Shown here: positions 18,667-28,984 of the stretch, piece by piece
How positions within the stretch are numbered: position 1 is the first letter of the stretch
Layout: each line of letters starts with the position of its first letter
Source of the DNA: an uncultured Amylibacter sp.
GTDB taxonomy: Bacteria; Pseudomonadota; Alphaproteobacteria; Rhodobacterales; Rhodobacteraceae
Reading direction: 5' to 3'
NCBI GenBank assembly: GCA_959347345.1
Contig: OY365738.1
Coordinates: forward strand, 1,240,001-1,304,000
DNA: 64,000 nucleotides
Translations under genes and position numbers: made by a program
The notes under the pieces: generated by a model
Told to the model about the DNA's origin: nothing
The model's database searches: none
Seen by the model: the letters and a program-made list of their open reading frames with translations, nothing else

Positions 18667-20376
18667 ATGATTACGACCCCCACCCTTGCCCCTTTGGAAG
18701 AGCTTTACGCCCCCGCGCCCGCCCGTGCCACGTTAAAAAAACTGGCCGCGCAATACGCGTCTTGGGATTTAACCCCACGTCAAATCTGCGATTTGGAGCT
18801 TTTGATGACTCGCGGGTTTTACCCCTTGGAGGGGTTTTTAAACCGCCCCGATTATGAAGGCGTGGTTGACCACATGCGCCTTGCCAATAACACGCTTTGG
18901 CCGATGCCTATTAATTTGGATGTCTCCGCGGAATTCGCGGCAGGTCTGGAACTCGGCATGGATATTGCCCTGCGTGATGAAGAGGGTGTGATTCTGGCGA
19001 TATTACACCTGCAAGACATTTACACCCCCGATAAAAAACACGAGGCTATGCAGGTTTATGGCACCACAGACCCCGCCCATTCGGGTGTGAATTACCTGTT
19101 TAATAAGGCGGGTTCGGTCTATCTGGGCGGACCGATAACAGGGATAGAGCCCGTAACGCACTATGATTTTCGCGACCGCCGCGATAGCCCAAACCAGCTC
19201 CGCCAGCAATTCCGCCGTGCCGGTTGGCAAAAGATTTGCGCGTTTCAAACCCGCAATCCCTTGCATCGGGCGCATTATGAACTCACCAAACAAGCCGCGC
19301 AAATGGCACAAGCGAACCTGCTGATTCACCCCGTTGTCGGCATGACAAAGCCCGGCGATGTCGACCATTTCACCCGTGTGCGGTGTTATGAAGCCGTGCT
19401 GGAACACTATCCGCCGAAAACAACTGCCCTGTCGTTGTTAAACCTAGCCATGCGAATGGCGGGACCGCGTGAAGCCGTGTGGCACGGGCTTATCCGTAAA
19501 AACTACGGTTGCACGCATTTTATTGTTGGGCGAGATCACGCCGGGCCGGGCGTTGATGCTACGGGGGCGGATTTTTATCTGCCTTATGCGGCGCAGGAGT
19601 TATTCGCCGAGCATAGCGATGAAATCGGCTTGCAAATGGTGGATTTCAAACACATGGTTTATGTCAAAGAACCCAAGCAATATCAGGCGGTAGATACCGT
19701 GGCTGCGGGCGATACTGTGCTGAATTTATCGGGCAGTGATTTGCGCAAACGGCTGAATTCGGGGGCGGATATTCCCGAATGGTTTTCCTTCCCCGCCGTG
19801 GTGAAACAGTTACGCAAATCCTATCCTGCAAGGCAGAATCAGGGTTTTACCGTTTTTATGACGGGGTTATCTGGCTCTGGTAAATCAACGATTGCCAATG
19901 CGTTGCTGGTGAAATTGATGGAGATGGGCGGGCGACCCGTTACCTTGCTGGACGGCGATATTGTCCGCAAAAACCTGTCCTCGGATTTGGGGTTTTCTAG
20001 GGAGCATAGGGATTTGAACATTCACCGTATAGGCTATGTCGCGTCTGAAATTACGAAAAACCGAGGCATTGCTTTGTGTGCGCCCATCGCGCCTTATGCT
20101 GCGGGGCGGCAGGCTGTGCGTGAGCAGATAGAGGCGTATGGTGCTTTTTTGGAAGTGTATGTGGCGACCCCGTTAGCCGAGTGCGAACGGCGCGATAGAA
20201 AAGGGTTGTATCAGTTGGCACGGGCGGGGAAAATAAAGGAATTTACCGGGATTTCTGACCCTTATGAGGTGCCTGATGCGGCGGATGTGGTGATAGATAC
20301 GATTGCCTGTAGTGTGGATGAATGCGCCGAGCAGATTATTGCGAAGTTGGTGGATATGGGGTTAATTAGTGATTAG
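18667..20376 (+). CDS. Bifunctional sulfate adenylyltransferase / adenylylsulfate kinase
   Basis: A 569-residue fusion. The N-terminal ATP sulfurylase (to about residue 385) shows QTRNPLHRAHYEL, HPVVGMTKPGDVDHFTR and GRDHAGPG. The C-terminal APS kinase shows the P-loop GLSGSGKST and the GDIVRKNLSSDLGFSREHRD segment. It converts sulfate and ATP to PAPS in one protein. The ATG follows the rhodanese TGA without gap. The last codons (GLISD, TAG stop) come from TTAGTGA heptamers of repeat element C. Confidence 0.93.
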   Translation: MITTPTLAPLEELYAPAPARATLKKLAAQYASWDLTPRQICDLELLMTRGFYPLEGFLNRPDYEGVVDHMRLANNTLWPMPINLDVSAEFAAGLELGMDIALRDEEGVILAILHLQDIYTPDKKHEAMQVYGTTDPAHSGVNYLFNKAGSVYLGGPITGIEPVTHYDFRDRRDSPNQLRQQFRRAGWQKICAFQTRNPLHRAHYELTKQAAQMAQANLLIHPVVGMTKPGDVDHFTRVRCYEAVLEHYPPKTTALSLLNLAMRMAGPREAVWHGLIRKNYGCTHFIVGRDHAGPGVDATGADFYLPYAAQELFAEHSDEIGLQMVDFKHMVYVKEPKQYQAVDTVAAGDTVLNLSGSDLRKRLNSGADIPEWFSFPAVVKQLRKSYPARQNQGFTVFMTGLSGSGKSTIANALLVKLMEMGGRPVTLLDGDIVRKNLSSDLGFSREHRDLNIHRIGYVASEITKNRGIALCAPIAPYAAGRQAVREQIEAYGAFLEVYVATPLAECERRDRKGLYQLARAGKIKEFTGISDPYEVPDAADVVIDTIACSVDECAEQIIAKLVDMGLISD

Positions 20377-20395
20377 TGATTAGTGATTAGTGATG
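20363..20395. repeat. Left heptamer array of repeat element C
   Basis: TTAGTGA units beginning within the 3' end of the sat-cysC gene and supplying its stop codon. Confidence 0.88.
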
Positions 20396-20783
20396 AATGA
20401 TTGGTTATTAGGGATTAAGAGTTAGGTATTGGAAGTTAAGGGTAGAGGTTTTTTGTTGCGCCCTCACTCGGGGGCAAGCCCCTTCGTTCGGGCTTCCCAC
20501 CCGCCCACCCCTCCTGCGGAGAGCTGGACGGGTAATTTTTGGCTAAAGCCTATCCTAGCATCTAGGCAAAGCCTAAATAAATTTAGAGCAAACCTATCAC
20601 CAATTCCCAAGTATTCTTTGCAAATAATCCAATCTAACGTCTTGTTATTCCAGATAATAAATTTATAAAATCCCTAACGTCTTGTAACCAAAGGGCTTTT
20701 GGCATGCTCCCACGAAGTGGGGGCTACGCACAAAAGACCATGCTGGTCGGCATTCGCGCAAGCGATGACGAAGACCCGCAGGG
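20396..20783 (-). repeat. Interspersed repeat core, copy C
   Basis: Same orientation as copy B and closely similar to it, with the same order of conserved blocks (GTTGCGCCCTCAC, AAATTTAGAGCAAACC, GTATTCTTTGCAAATAATCC, TTATTCCAGATAATAAATTT, the CTCCCACGAAGTGGGGGC hairpin, GATGACGAAGACCCGCAGG). No gene is seen in it. It sits between convergent sat-cysC and purK. Confidence 0.88.
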
Positions 20784-20784
20784 C

Positions 20785-20885
20785 ATCACTAATCACTAAT
20801 CACTAATCACTAATCACTAATCACTAATCACTAATCACTAATCACTAATCACTAATCACTAATCACTCACCACTAATCACTAAAT
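20785..20885. repeat. Right heptamer array of repeat element C, entering purK
   Basis: About 13 near-perfect TAATCAC units, the reverse complement of the left array. The last units lie inside the purK frame and encode its C-terminal residues VISGE and the stop. Confidence 0.9.
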
Positions 20886-21930
20886 TAACATGCCCCATCT
20901 TCCGCCCTGCCCGCGCCTCTGCCTTGCCGTACAAATGCACACAAGCATTCGCCCGCCCAGCATAATCACTCACCGCCAACACATCATCGCCTATTAAATT
21001 CGTCATAATAACATCGCTATGCCGCGACCCATCGCCCAAAGACCAGCCCGCTATCGCGCGAATATGCTGCTCAAACTGGTCAATCGCGCAACCATCCTGC
21101 GTCCAATGCCCCGAATTATGCACCCTTGGGGCGATTTCATTCACCAACAACCCCGCCTCTGTCACGAACAATTCCACGCCTAACACGCCGATATAATCCA
21201 AAGCATTCATAATCTGCCCGCATAAAATAACCGCCGAAGTCACCGTGTCCTTGCCCACCCCAGCAGGCACGCGAGTTTCACGCAAAATCCCATTCTCATG
21301 ACGGTTTTCGCCAATATCAAAACACACCAAACCGCCAGACGCACCCCGCGCCCCGATAACGGATATTTCCTTACTGAACTCCACAAACCCCTCTAAAACC
21401 GCGCTAACCGCACCAATATCCGTGAACGCTTGCGCCCCGTCTGAAACCGATTTAATCACCGCTTGCCCCTTGCCATCATAGCCAAACCGCCGCGTTTTCA
21501 AAATACTGGGAGCACCAATCGCCGCCAAAGCCGCGTCCATATCCCCCGCATTATCCACCGCGTGATAGGGGGCAACCGCCACCCCCAAACCGCGTAAAAA
21601 ATCCTTTTCCGCCAAGCGGTCCTGCGATACCGACAACGCCCTGCGATTCGGCAAAATCGGCTTTTGCGATTCCAGAAAATCCAACGCCTCTATCGGGATA
21701 TTTTCAAATTCAAAGGTAATGACATCAACGCTATCGGCAAACCCAGCCAGTGCGGTTTTATCGGTGAAATCGGCGATAGTCGCCGCCCCAGCCACCTGCA
21801 CCGCGGGCGCATCAGCCGCATCCGCGAATATATGCACGCGAAACCCCAGCCGAGCCGCCGCCAGCGCCAGCATCCGCCCCAGCTGTCCCCCGCCCAGAAT
21901 CCCTATCGTTGCGCCAATCGCCAGCATCAC
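20863..21930 (-). CDS. purK: PurK, N5-carboxyaminoimidazole ribonucleotide synthase
   Basis: A 355-residue ATP-grasp enzyme that carboxylates AIR with bicarbonate and ATP in purine synthesis. The N-terminus GILGGGQLGRMLALAAARLG is diagnostic, with ILKTRRFGYDGKGQAV and NEIAPRVHNSGHWTQDGC further on. The first codon is GTG at 21930 with ATG directly after it (21927); either could start. It follows purE without a gap. The last residues VISGE and the stop are encoded by heptamer-array sequence, so the native C-terminus may have been altered. Confidence 0.95.
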   Translation of the reverse strand: MMLAIGATIGILGGGQLGRMLALAAARLGFRVHIFADAADAPAVQVAGAATIADFTDKTALAGFADSVDVITFEFENIPIEALDFLESQKPILPNRRALSVSQDRLAEKDFLRGLGVAVAPYHAVDNAGDMDAALAAIGAPSILKTRRFGYDGKGQAVIKSVSDGAQAFTDIGAVSAVLEGFVEFSKEISVIGARGASGGLVCFDIGENRHENGILRETRVPAGVGKDTVTSAVILCGQIMNALDYIGVLGVELFVTEAGLLVNEIAPRVHNSGHWTQDGCAIDQFEQHIRAIAGWSLGDGSRHSDVIMTNLIGDDVLAVSDYAGRANACVHLYGKAEARAGRKMGHVNLVISGE

Positions 21931-22416
21931 CTAATCCTGCGGGACGGCAGGCACAGCGTCGCTCTGCCCTTTGCGCCAGTTTTGCAATCGCACCGCAACA
22001 TCGGCATCCCCCAGTGCAATAATCGCCGCCGCCATCAGCCCAGCATTCACCGCACCAGCCGCGCCAATCGCCATCGTCCCAACGGGATAGCCCTTTGGCA
22101 TCTGCACGATAGAATACAGGCTATCCAGCCCGCCCAAGGCCTGTGTCATTATCGGCACACCCAGAATTGGAATAATCGTTTTGGACGCAAGCATGCCGGG
22201 CAAATGCGCCGCCCCGCCCGCGCCCGCTATAATCACCTTTAACCCACGCTCGCCCGCCGTTTCACCATATTGCCACAAACGGTCTGGCGTGCGATGGGCA
22301 GAGACTATTTTGCACTCATAGCCCAATTCCAGCACATCCAGCACAGCAGTAGCCTCACGCATAACCGACCAGTCAGATTGACTGCCCATAACCACGCCTA
22401 TTTCAATTTTGCTCAT
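21931..22416 (-). CDS. purE: PurE, N5-CAIR mutase
   Basis: A 161-residue class I PurE that moves the carboxyl group of N5-CAIR to give CAIR. GSQSDWSVM, SAHRTPDRLWQY and IAGAGGAAHLPGM are the canonical active-site segments. AGGAG lies at a normal distance before the ATG. It begins 10 bp after the outer-membrane-type gene at 22427, so purE-purK may be transcribed with it. Confidence 0.96.
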   Translation of the reverse strand: MSKIEIGVVMGSQSDWSVMREATAVLDVLELGYECKIVSAHRTPDRLWQYGETAGERGLKVIIAGAGGAAHLPGMLASKTIIPILGVPIMTQALGGLDSLYSIVQMPKGYPVGTMAIGAAGAVNAGLMAAAIIALGDADVAVRLQNWRKGQSDAVPAVPQD

Positions 22417-22426
22417 TTTAATACTC

Positions 22427-23116
22427 CTAAAACGCGAAGGTAACCCCGAATTTTATGAACGGAAACATCATCCGCAAAAACGTGGGTTTATTTAAGTTTG
22501 CCGTCACTTTCGCCAGCTCTGCCGTCAAATTTGCCGCAGGAATCGGCGCACCCGCCGTTTGGGTGATAGAGGTCTTATAGCCGTTATTCAGCAAAAATCC
22601 AATATCAAAAACAAAAGACGCATTGCCCGCCAAATTACCGCCATAGCCAATCGCTATCATCGGAGTTATTGGGTTGGCAAATCTGCCTATTGTGCGGACG
22701 GAAACATCGGTATAATCCACCCCGCCAAGCCTGATTGGTGCATCCGCACTGCCCGTGTAATTCCCGCGAACATGCCAAAACGGCACAATCGCACCAGCCG
22801 ACAGGCGCAACCGCCCACGCTGAGGATACCAATCAAACAAAACCCCAACGCCACCTATGCCAATCCGCCCGTCTGTTACCAAGCCATCGGCTTGATCTCG
22901 CAGAGTAAATAGCCCGATATCGTTAGTATTATAGCGAAACCCCGCCAAAGGAACGCGGAGTCCAAAGCGGTCATTAATCATCGCATGCCCCTCAATCATC
23001 ATCCCCATGCTGGTGATGCTGGGCGTTATGCCATAGGGTTTTTTGTGTAATTGCGCGGTGGCGGAGGTGGTGAAAAAAAGGGCGACCAACACTGCCCCGC
23101 CTTTAATTTTGCTCAT
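22427..23116 (-). CDS. Outer-membrane beta-barrel-type protein, paralog 1
   Basis: A 229-residue exported protein with a signal peptide (GGAVLVALFFTTSATAQ) and alternating beta-strand segments, ending in aromatic FIKFGVTFAF, the terminal-Phe signature recognised by the BAM complex. It is clearly similar to the protein at 23963-24679: both share GVGxLxDWYP, GRxRLSxGAI, IxxGGVDY and the GYGGNL/GYAGDL segment. Function unknown; small porin-like or OmpW-like barrels are possible. The paralogs flank a Sel1 gene. Confidence 0.7.
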   Translation of the reverse strand: MSKIKGGAVLVALFFTTSATAQLHKKPYGITPSITSMGMMIEGHAMINDRFGLRVPLAGFRYNTNDIGLFTLRDQADGLVTDGRIGIGGVGVLFDWYPQRGRLRLSAGAIVPFWHVRGNYTGSADAPIRLGGVDYTDVSVRTIGRFANPITPMIAIGYGGNLAGNASFVFDIGFLLNNGYKTSITQTAGAPIPAANLTAELAKVTANLNKPTFLRMMFPFIKFGVTFAF

Positions 23117-23125
23117 TTTATAGCC

Positions 23126-23938
23126 CTAGCATCCCTGATAGTTCTTTGCCACACAATCCCGCGCGAGCTGTTGTGCTTGTGTTATTTGTTCGGGAGTCAT
23201 GTTTTCTGTTGCCATATCCCTTGCCTCTATTGCATATTCAGACCCGTTTGATGCGGCAAAATTTATCCACATGTGGGCAAGGATATAATCTTGCGGAACG
23301 CCTTCTCCGTTTGCATACATGAAAGCCAAATAGTATTGTGAATCTGCATATTTTTGTTCAGCAGACAATCTAAACAATTTAGCTGCCTCTTGATAATCCT
23401 GTGAAACGCCCCATCCATTGTAATGCATCAATCCCAAATTATACTGCCCTGTGGCATCGCCTTGTTCTGCAACAAGGCTATACCATTTTAACGCTTGCCA
23501 ATCATCTTGCGCAACACCGAGTCCTAAGCGATACATCACGCCCAAATTAACTTGTGCCGAAGCAAGCCCTTTTTCAGCCGCCAATTTATACCATTTTATC
23601 GCTTGGGCATAATCTTGTTCAACACCTTGTCCGTTACGATACATCAATCCTATATTATTTTGCGCCCATAAATATCCCTGCTCGGCAGACATTTCATACC
23701 ATTTCGCAGCCTTTTCATAATCTTGCGGAACACCCCGCCCGTTGTAATATAACAACGCCAAATTATACTGTGCAACTTTATCTCCAACCTGCGCAAGGGA
23801 TTGCCACTCATTGAATGCGGTTGCATAATCACCCTGTTTGGCAGAAGACAAGCCCTTGCGTAAATCAGCAACAACAAAGTATCCGCCCACCAGCAAAGCA
23901 ACGCACACAACCCCAATAATAGTAAAAAAGTTTTTCAT
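23126..23938 (-). CDS. Sel1-repeat protein with N-terminal membrane anchor
   Basis: A 270-residue protein with one N-terminal hydrophobic segment (FFTIIGVVCVALLVGGYFVV, residues 4-23) and then about six Sel1/TPR-like repeats of roughly 36 residues. The repeats carry AQYNLALLYYNGRGVPQDYE-type cores. Such solenoids bind proteins at the envelope or in signalling pathways. It is probably periplasmic and membrane-tethered. It lies between two paralogous outer-membrane-type genes on the same strand, with very short gaps, so a shared envelope role is likely. Confidence 0.85.
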   Translation of the reverse strand: MKNFFTIIGVVCVALLVGGYFVVADLRKGLSSAKQGDYATAFNEWQSLAQVGDKVAQYNLALLYYNGRGVPQDYEKAAKWYEMSAEQGYLWAQNNIGLMYRNGQGVEQDYAQAIKWYKLAAEKGLASAQVNLGVMYRLGLGVAQDDWQALKWYSLVAEQGDATGQYNLGLMHYNGWGVSQDYQEAAKLFRLSAEQKYADSQYYLAFMYANGEGVPQDYILAHMWINFAASNGSEYAIEARDMATENMTPEQITQAQQLARDCVAKNYQGC

Positions 23939-23962
23939 AACTTAACCCTAGCTCATGCCATC

Positions 23963-24679
23963 CTAAAACGCAAAGGTAATCCCAAATCTTACATAAGGGA
24001 AAATCTTGCTTTTATTTAACTGCTCGCGCAGGTCGCTTATCTGTGAATCAAGCCCACTTTGGGGAACGGGCGCACCGCCAGTTTGCTTAAACGATACATC
24101 ATAACCGCCATTCACAAGCGCCCCGAATTCAAAACTAAAACTACCGCCCCCGCTCAAATCGCCAGCATAGCCCATGGCAAACATCGGCACGATGCTGTTC
24201 TTAAAGGTCGCCGTGTTGGTGAACGAGGTATTATCATAATCCACCCCGCCGATATTAACCGGAACCCCAGGTGCGCCTACGAAATCGGTTTCAATCTTGT
24301 AAAGCGAATAAATCGCGCCCAGCGACAGGCGAAACCGCCCAATCCGTGGGTACCAATCCGCTAGAAATCCAACCCCGCCTGTTCGTACCTCACCATAAGT
24401 CTCCAGATTATCGTTCTGATCAGGCAATCCGAACGCGCCCAAATCTTTCGTTTTATACAGCATCCAGCCGACAGGAATCCGAAATCCATAGCTATCATTC
24501 AACGCGTGATGCCATTCCAAAGTCAAACCCAGAGAGCTATACCCAGCGGTCAAACCATTGGAACGTTTGTCCTGCTGAGCCATGGCGGGTGTGGTCATGG
24601 CAAAAACGATAATAGTGGCTAAAATAGCACATATTATCGCGATAAATCGGGACATAGGGATATTAAAAAGGGTTTTCAT
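23963..24679 (-). CDS. Outer-membrane beta-barrel-type protein, paralog 2
   Basis: A 238-residue exported protein with a signal peptide (hydrophobic IAIICAILATIIVFAM, cleavage after AMA) and a C-terminal strand VRFGITFAF ending in Phe. It aligns along its length with the product of 22427-23116. Conserved segments include GGVGFLADWYPRIGRFRLSL and NIGGVDYDNTSF. Function unknown. First gene of a minus-strand group: barrel, Sel1 protein, barrel, purE, purK. Confidence 0.7.
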   Translation of the reverse strand: MKTLFNIPMSRFIAIICAILATIIVFAMTTPAMAQQDKRSNGLTAGYSSLGLTLEWHHALNDSYGFRIPVGWMLYKTKDLGAFGLPDQNDNLETYGEVRTGGVGFLADWYPRIGRFRLSLGAIYSLYKIETDFVGAPGVPVNIGGVDYDNTSFTNTATFKNSIVPMFAMGYAGDLSGGGSFSFEFGALVNGGYDVSFKQTGGAPVPQSGLDSQISDLREQLNKSKIFPYVRFGITFAF

Positions 24680-24763
24680 CTGCTCTGTCTTTCATTTTGC
24701 GGGCTTTTCACGGTCTTTTCGCCGTCTTTTCGCAGGTTTTCCCATAGATAAACCCCATAAAAA

Positions 24764-24791
24764 AACGGGCTACCACAAGGGATAGCCCGTT
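24764..24791 (-). terminator. Rho-independent terminator downstream of groEL
   Basis: Perfect 9-bp stem AACGGGCTA / TAGCCCGTT with a 10-base loop. Read on the minus strand the stem is followed by a run of T, as expected for a terminator ending the groES-groEL transcript. Confidence 0.85.
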
Positions 24792-24892
24792 ATAATGATT
24801 TTTTCGCAAGTTTGCAACGAATTAGCAAAACCTTTTACAAAGAATTTTTCATATCTTCCAAAGGTTTATACGCAATCGCTAAACCGCATGGG

Positions 24893-26572
<1,680 letters not shown>

Positions 26573-26857
26573 TTATAGAATACCGAAAATATCGGATTCT
26601 TTCATAATCAGTAATTCTTCGCCGCCAAGAGTTATCTCTGTTCCGTTCCATTTGCCGAACAAAATTTTGTCGCCAACTTTCACGGACATTTTGATAATCT
26701 CGCCGTTGTCTTTGCGTGCGCCTTCACCGATAGCGATGATTTCGCCCTCGGCAGGTTTTTCTTTGGCCGTTTCTGGAATGATTAAGCCACCAGAGGTTTT
26801 TTCTTCACTTTCCAAACGGCGTACTAATACGCGGTCTTGCAAGGGTTTGAATCCCAT
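26573..26857 (-). CDS. groES: GroES co-chaperonin
   Basis: A 94-residue co-chaperonin. The N-terminus [20 protein letters not shown] and the mobile loop [15 protein letters not shown] are typical. The open frame continues 18 codons upstream, but the start at 26857 has GGAG at normal distance and the family N-terminus, and the upstream codons lie in the leader next to CIRCE. Confidence 0.97.
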   Translation of the reverse strand: MGFKPLQDRVLVRRLESEEKTSGGLIIPETAKEKPAEGEIIAIGEGARKDNGEIIKMSVKVGDKILFGKWNGTEITLGGEELLIMKESDIFGIL

Positions 26858-26897
26858 GTTTTTCTCCATTGTTGTTAGGGGGGCGGTTAGGTTAGGA

Positions 26898-26924
26898 TTA
26901 GCACTCGCCACCCGTAAGTGCTAA
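26898..26924 (-). promoter_or_regulatory. CIRCE operator (HrcA-binding) of groESL
   Basis: TTAGCACTC - 9 bases - AAGTGCTAA matches the CIRCE inverted repeat (TTAGCACTC-N9-GAGTGCTAA) with one mismatch in the right arm. It lies about 40 bp upstream of the groES ATG, implying repression by HrcA with relief on heat shock. Confidence 0.92.
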
Positions 26925-27045
26925 TGATGCTTACATAGTCTTTTTATCGCAGTCGTCAAGGGGTAAATGGGGCGTAAATGGAATAAAAACGGGGAAACGG
27001 CAAATTAATGCTTGTTTAATGATTTTTTAGTGATAAAAACCGCGT

Positions 27046-27927
27046 ATGACACAAACCCCCGCCGAAACCCAAATCATCCAGAATATAGCCGATATATCCG
27101 CGCCTTATACCGCCGTATTGTGCGACCTGTGGGGCTGTTTGCACGATGGTATCCGCCCGTTTGACGCGGGGCTGACCGCATTGCAAACCCTTTGCACGCA
27201 AGGCAAATCGGTGTGGTTGCTGACCAATTCACCGCGTCCCAGCCCCGATGTTATCCGCCAGTTGGATGCGATAGGCGTTGGGCGCGACCTCTACCATGGT
27301 GTGATTTCCAGTGGTGATGCGGCGATAGCGGAGGTTGCGAATGGCACTTATGGCTCGCACATATACCACCTTGGGCCGGCGCGGGATTTGCCGTTCTTTG
27401 ATACGCTGGATGTCACGCTCACCACGCAAGACCACGCGGACGCGATAATCTGCACGGGGCTGATAAACGATGAAACCGAAACGCCCGATGATTACGCGAA
27501 CGCCCTGCTGGACGCGAAAAACCGAAACCTGCCGATGCTCTGCGCCAACCCTGATATAATAGTTGATCGGGGTGATAAACGGATATTCTGCGCGGGCGCA
27601 CTGGCGGCCGCCTATGATAAAATCGGTGGGCGGGTGGATTACGCGGGCAAACCGCACGCGCCGATTTACCGCCTTGCGCTGGCTAAATTAACCGCGATAC
27701 ACCAAAACATAACGCCCGCAGACATCCTGTGTATAGGCGATGGTATCCATACTGACATAGCGGGGGCAACCGCCCAATCCATGCCATCCGTGTTTATCAC
27801 GGGCGGGCTGGCGGCACGGCAAACCGAAACGCGGGCAGACCCACAATCCAACCCAAACCCCACGAAACTAGGCGAATTCCTGATAAACCAACCGCGTCCG
27901 ACCTACGCCATTGGTCGCTTGCGCTAG
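27046..27927 (+). CDS. TIGR01459-type HAD hydrolase
   Basis: A 293-residue HAD-IIA (NagD-like) phosphatase. Motif I is VLCDLWGCLHDG, motif II lies in LLTNSPRP, and motif IV is LCIGDGIHTDIAGA. The first Asp of the usual DxD is present, followed by LWG as in this subfamily. The natural substrate is unknown. In alphaproteobacteria it often precedes ribF, as here, so an FMN- or nucleotide-related substrate can be suspected. No Shine-Dalgarno sequence is apparent before the ATG. Confidence 0.85.
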   Translation: MTQTPAETQIIQNIADISAPYTAVLCDLWGCLHDGIRPFDAGLTALQTLCTQGKSVWLLTNSPRPSPDVIRQLDAIGVGRDLYHGVISSGDAAIAEVANGTYGSHIYHLGPARDLPFFDTLDVTLTTQDHADAIICTGLINDETETPDDYANALLDAKNRNLPMLCANPDIIVDRGDKRIFCAGALAAAYDKIGGRVDYAGKPHAPIYRLALAKLTAIHQNITPADILCIGDGIHTDIAGATAQSMPSVFITGGLAARQTETRADPQSNPNPTKLGEFLINQPRPTYAIGRLR

Positions 27928-27937
27928 AAAGACCGCC

Positions 27938-28903
27938 ATGCAAATCATCCGCGATTATCAATTCCTAGACACGGAGCATAAGGGCAGCACCGTTGCCATC
28001 GGTAATTTTGATGGAGTCCATCTGGGGCATCGCCATGTGATAGCGATTGCGCGGGATATTGCCAAAGCCTCGGATACTCCGCTGGGGGTGCTGACGTTTG
28101 AACCGCACCCGCGGGCGTATTTTAACCCGCAAACCCCGCCGTTTCGCCTGATGTCGGCGCAGGCGAAAGCCAGCCAGTTGGATTTTTACGGCATAGACCG
28201 CCTGTATCAGTTGAACTTTAACGCGCCTTTGTCAAACCTGACCGCGCGGGAGTTTGCGGGGGCGGTTATCACCGATGGGCTGGGGTTGGCCCATGTTGTG
28301 GTCGGCGAAGATTTCTGTTTTGGCAAGGGGCGGTCGGGCTCGGCGGATGATTTGCAACGATTGGGGGCGGAGTTTGGCTTTGGCGTGACGATAGCCCCGC
28401 TTTTGCGCGATGATGCCAGCACCCAGATTTTTTCTTCCACGGCGATTCGCGGGGCGTTGTCGGAGGGGCGGCCAGATGCGGCCGCAAAGATGTTGGGGCA
28501 TTGGTATCGTATTGAAAATAAGGTTATTCACGGGGATCAACGCGGGCGGACGTTGGGCTATCCGACGGCGAATTTATCGATTGACGGGTTGCATCCGCCG
28601 CGCTTTGGCGTTTATGCGTGTTTGGTGGATGTGCTGGACGGGGCGCATCGGGGGCGGTATCGCGCGGTTGCGTCCATTGGCGAGCGTCCTACCTTTGGCG
28701 GGCGGGTGGCGAATTTGGAGGTGTTTTTGTTTGATTTCAGCGCGGATATTTATGGAGCGCGGTTGTCGGTGGCTCTGGTGGATTATCAACGGGCAGAGCA
28801 AAAGTTTGACTCGGCGGAGGCTTTGATAGCCCAAATGGACGAGGATTCAACCCGCGCCCGTGCGACCTTGGCGGGGCTTGCCACAGGAAGCCCCACAAGC
28901 TAG
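27938..28903 (+). CDS. ribF: RibF, bifunctional riboflavin kinase / FAD synthetase
   Basis: A 321-residue enzyme making FMN and FAD. The N-terminal FAD synthetase has VAIGNFDGVHLGHRHV and IRGALSEG; the C-terminal flavokinase has RTLGYPTANL and ASIGERPTFGG. An in-frame upstream start at 27911 overlaps the HAD gene, but MQIIRDYQFL at 27938 is the family-like N-terminus. A strong terminator follows. Confidence 0.94.
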   Translation: MQIIRDYQFLDTEHKGSTVAIGNFDGVHLGHRHVIAIARDIAKASDTPLGVLTFEPHPRAYFNPQTPPFRLMSAQAKASQLDFYGIDRLYQLNFNAPLSNLTAREFAGAVITDGLGLAHVVVGEDFCFGKGRSGSADDLQRLGAEFGFGVTIAPLLRDDASTQIFSSTAIRGALSEGRPDAAAKMLGHWYRIENKVIHGDQRGRTLGYPTANLSIDGLHPPRFGVYACLVDVLDGAHRGRYRAVASIGERPTFGGRVANLEVFLFDFSADIYGARLSVALVDYQRAEQKFDSAEALIAQMDEDSTRARATLAGLATGSPTS

Positions 28904-28930
28904 CCACAAAAAACAACCCGCTAAAAATAA

Positions 28931-28961
28931 ATCGGGGGCAGTGATGCCCCCGATTTTTTTG
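28931..28961. terminator. Bidirectional terminator between ribF and the giant lipoprotein gene
   Basis: Perfect stem ATCGGGGGCA / TGCCCCCGAT with a GTGA loop, followed by a T run on the plus strand and preceded by an A-rich stretch (T-rich on the minus strand). It can end both convergent transcripts. Unlike several other convergent pairs in the window, this one has no heptamer repeat. Confidence 0.92.
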
Positions 28962-28984
28962 TTTTGATTAGATTTTAATCGTTA

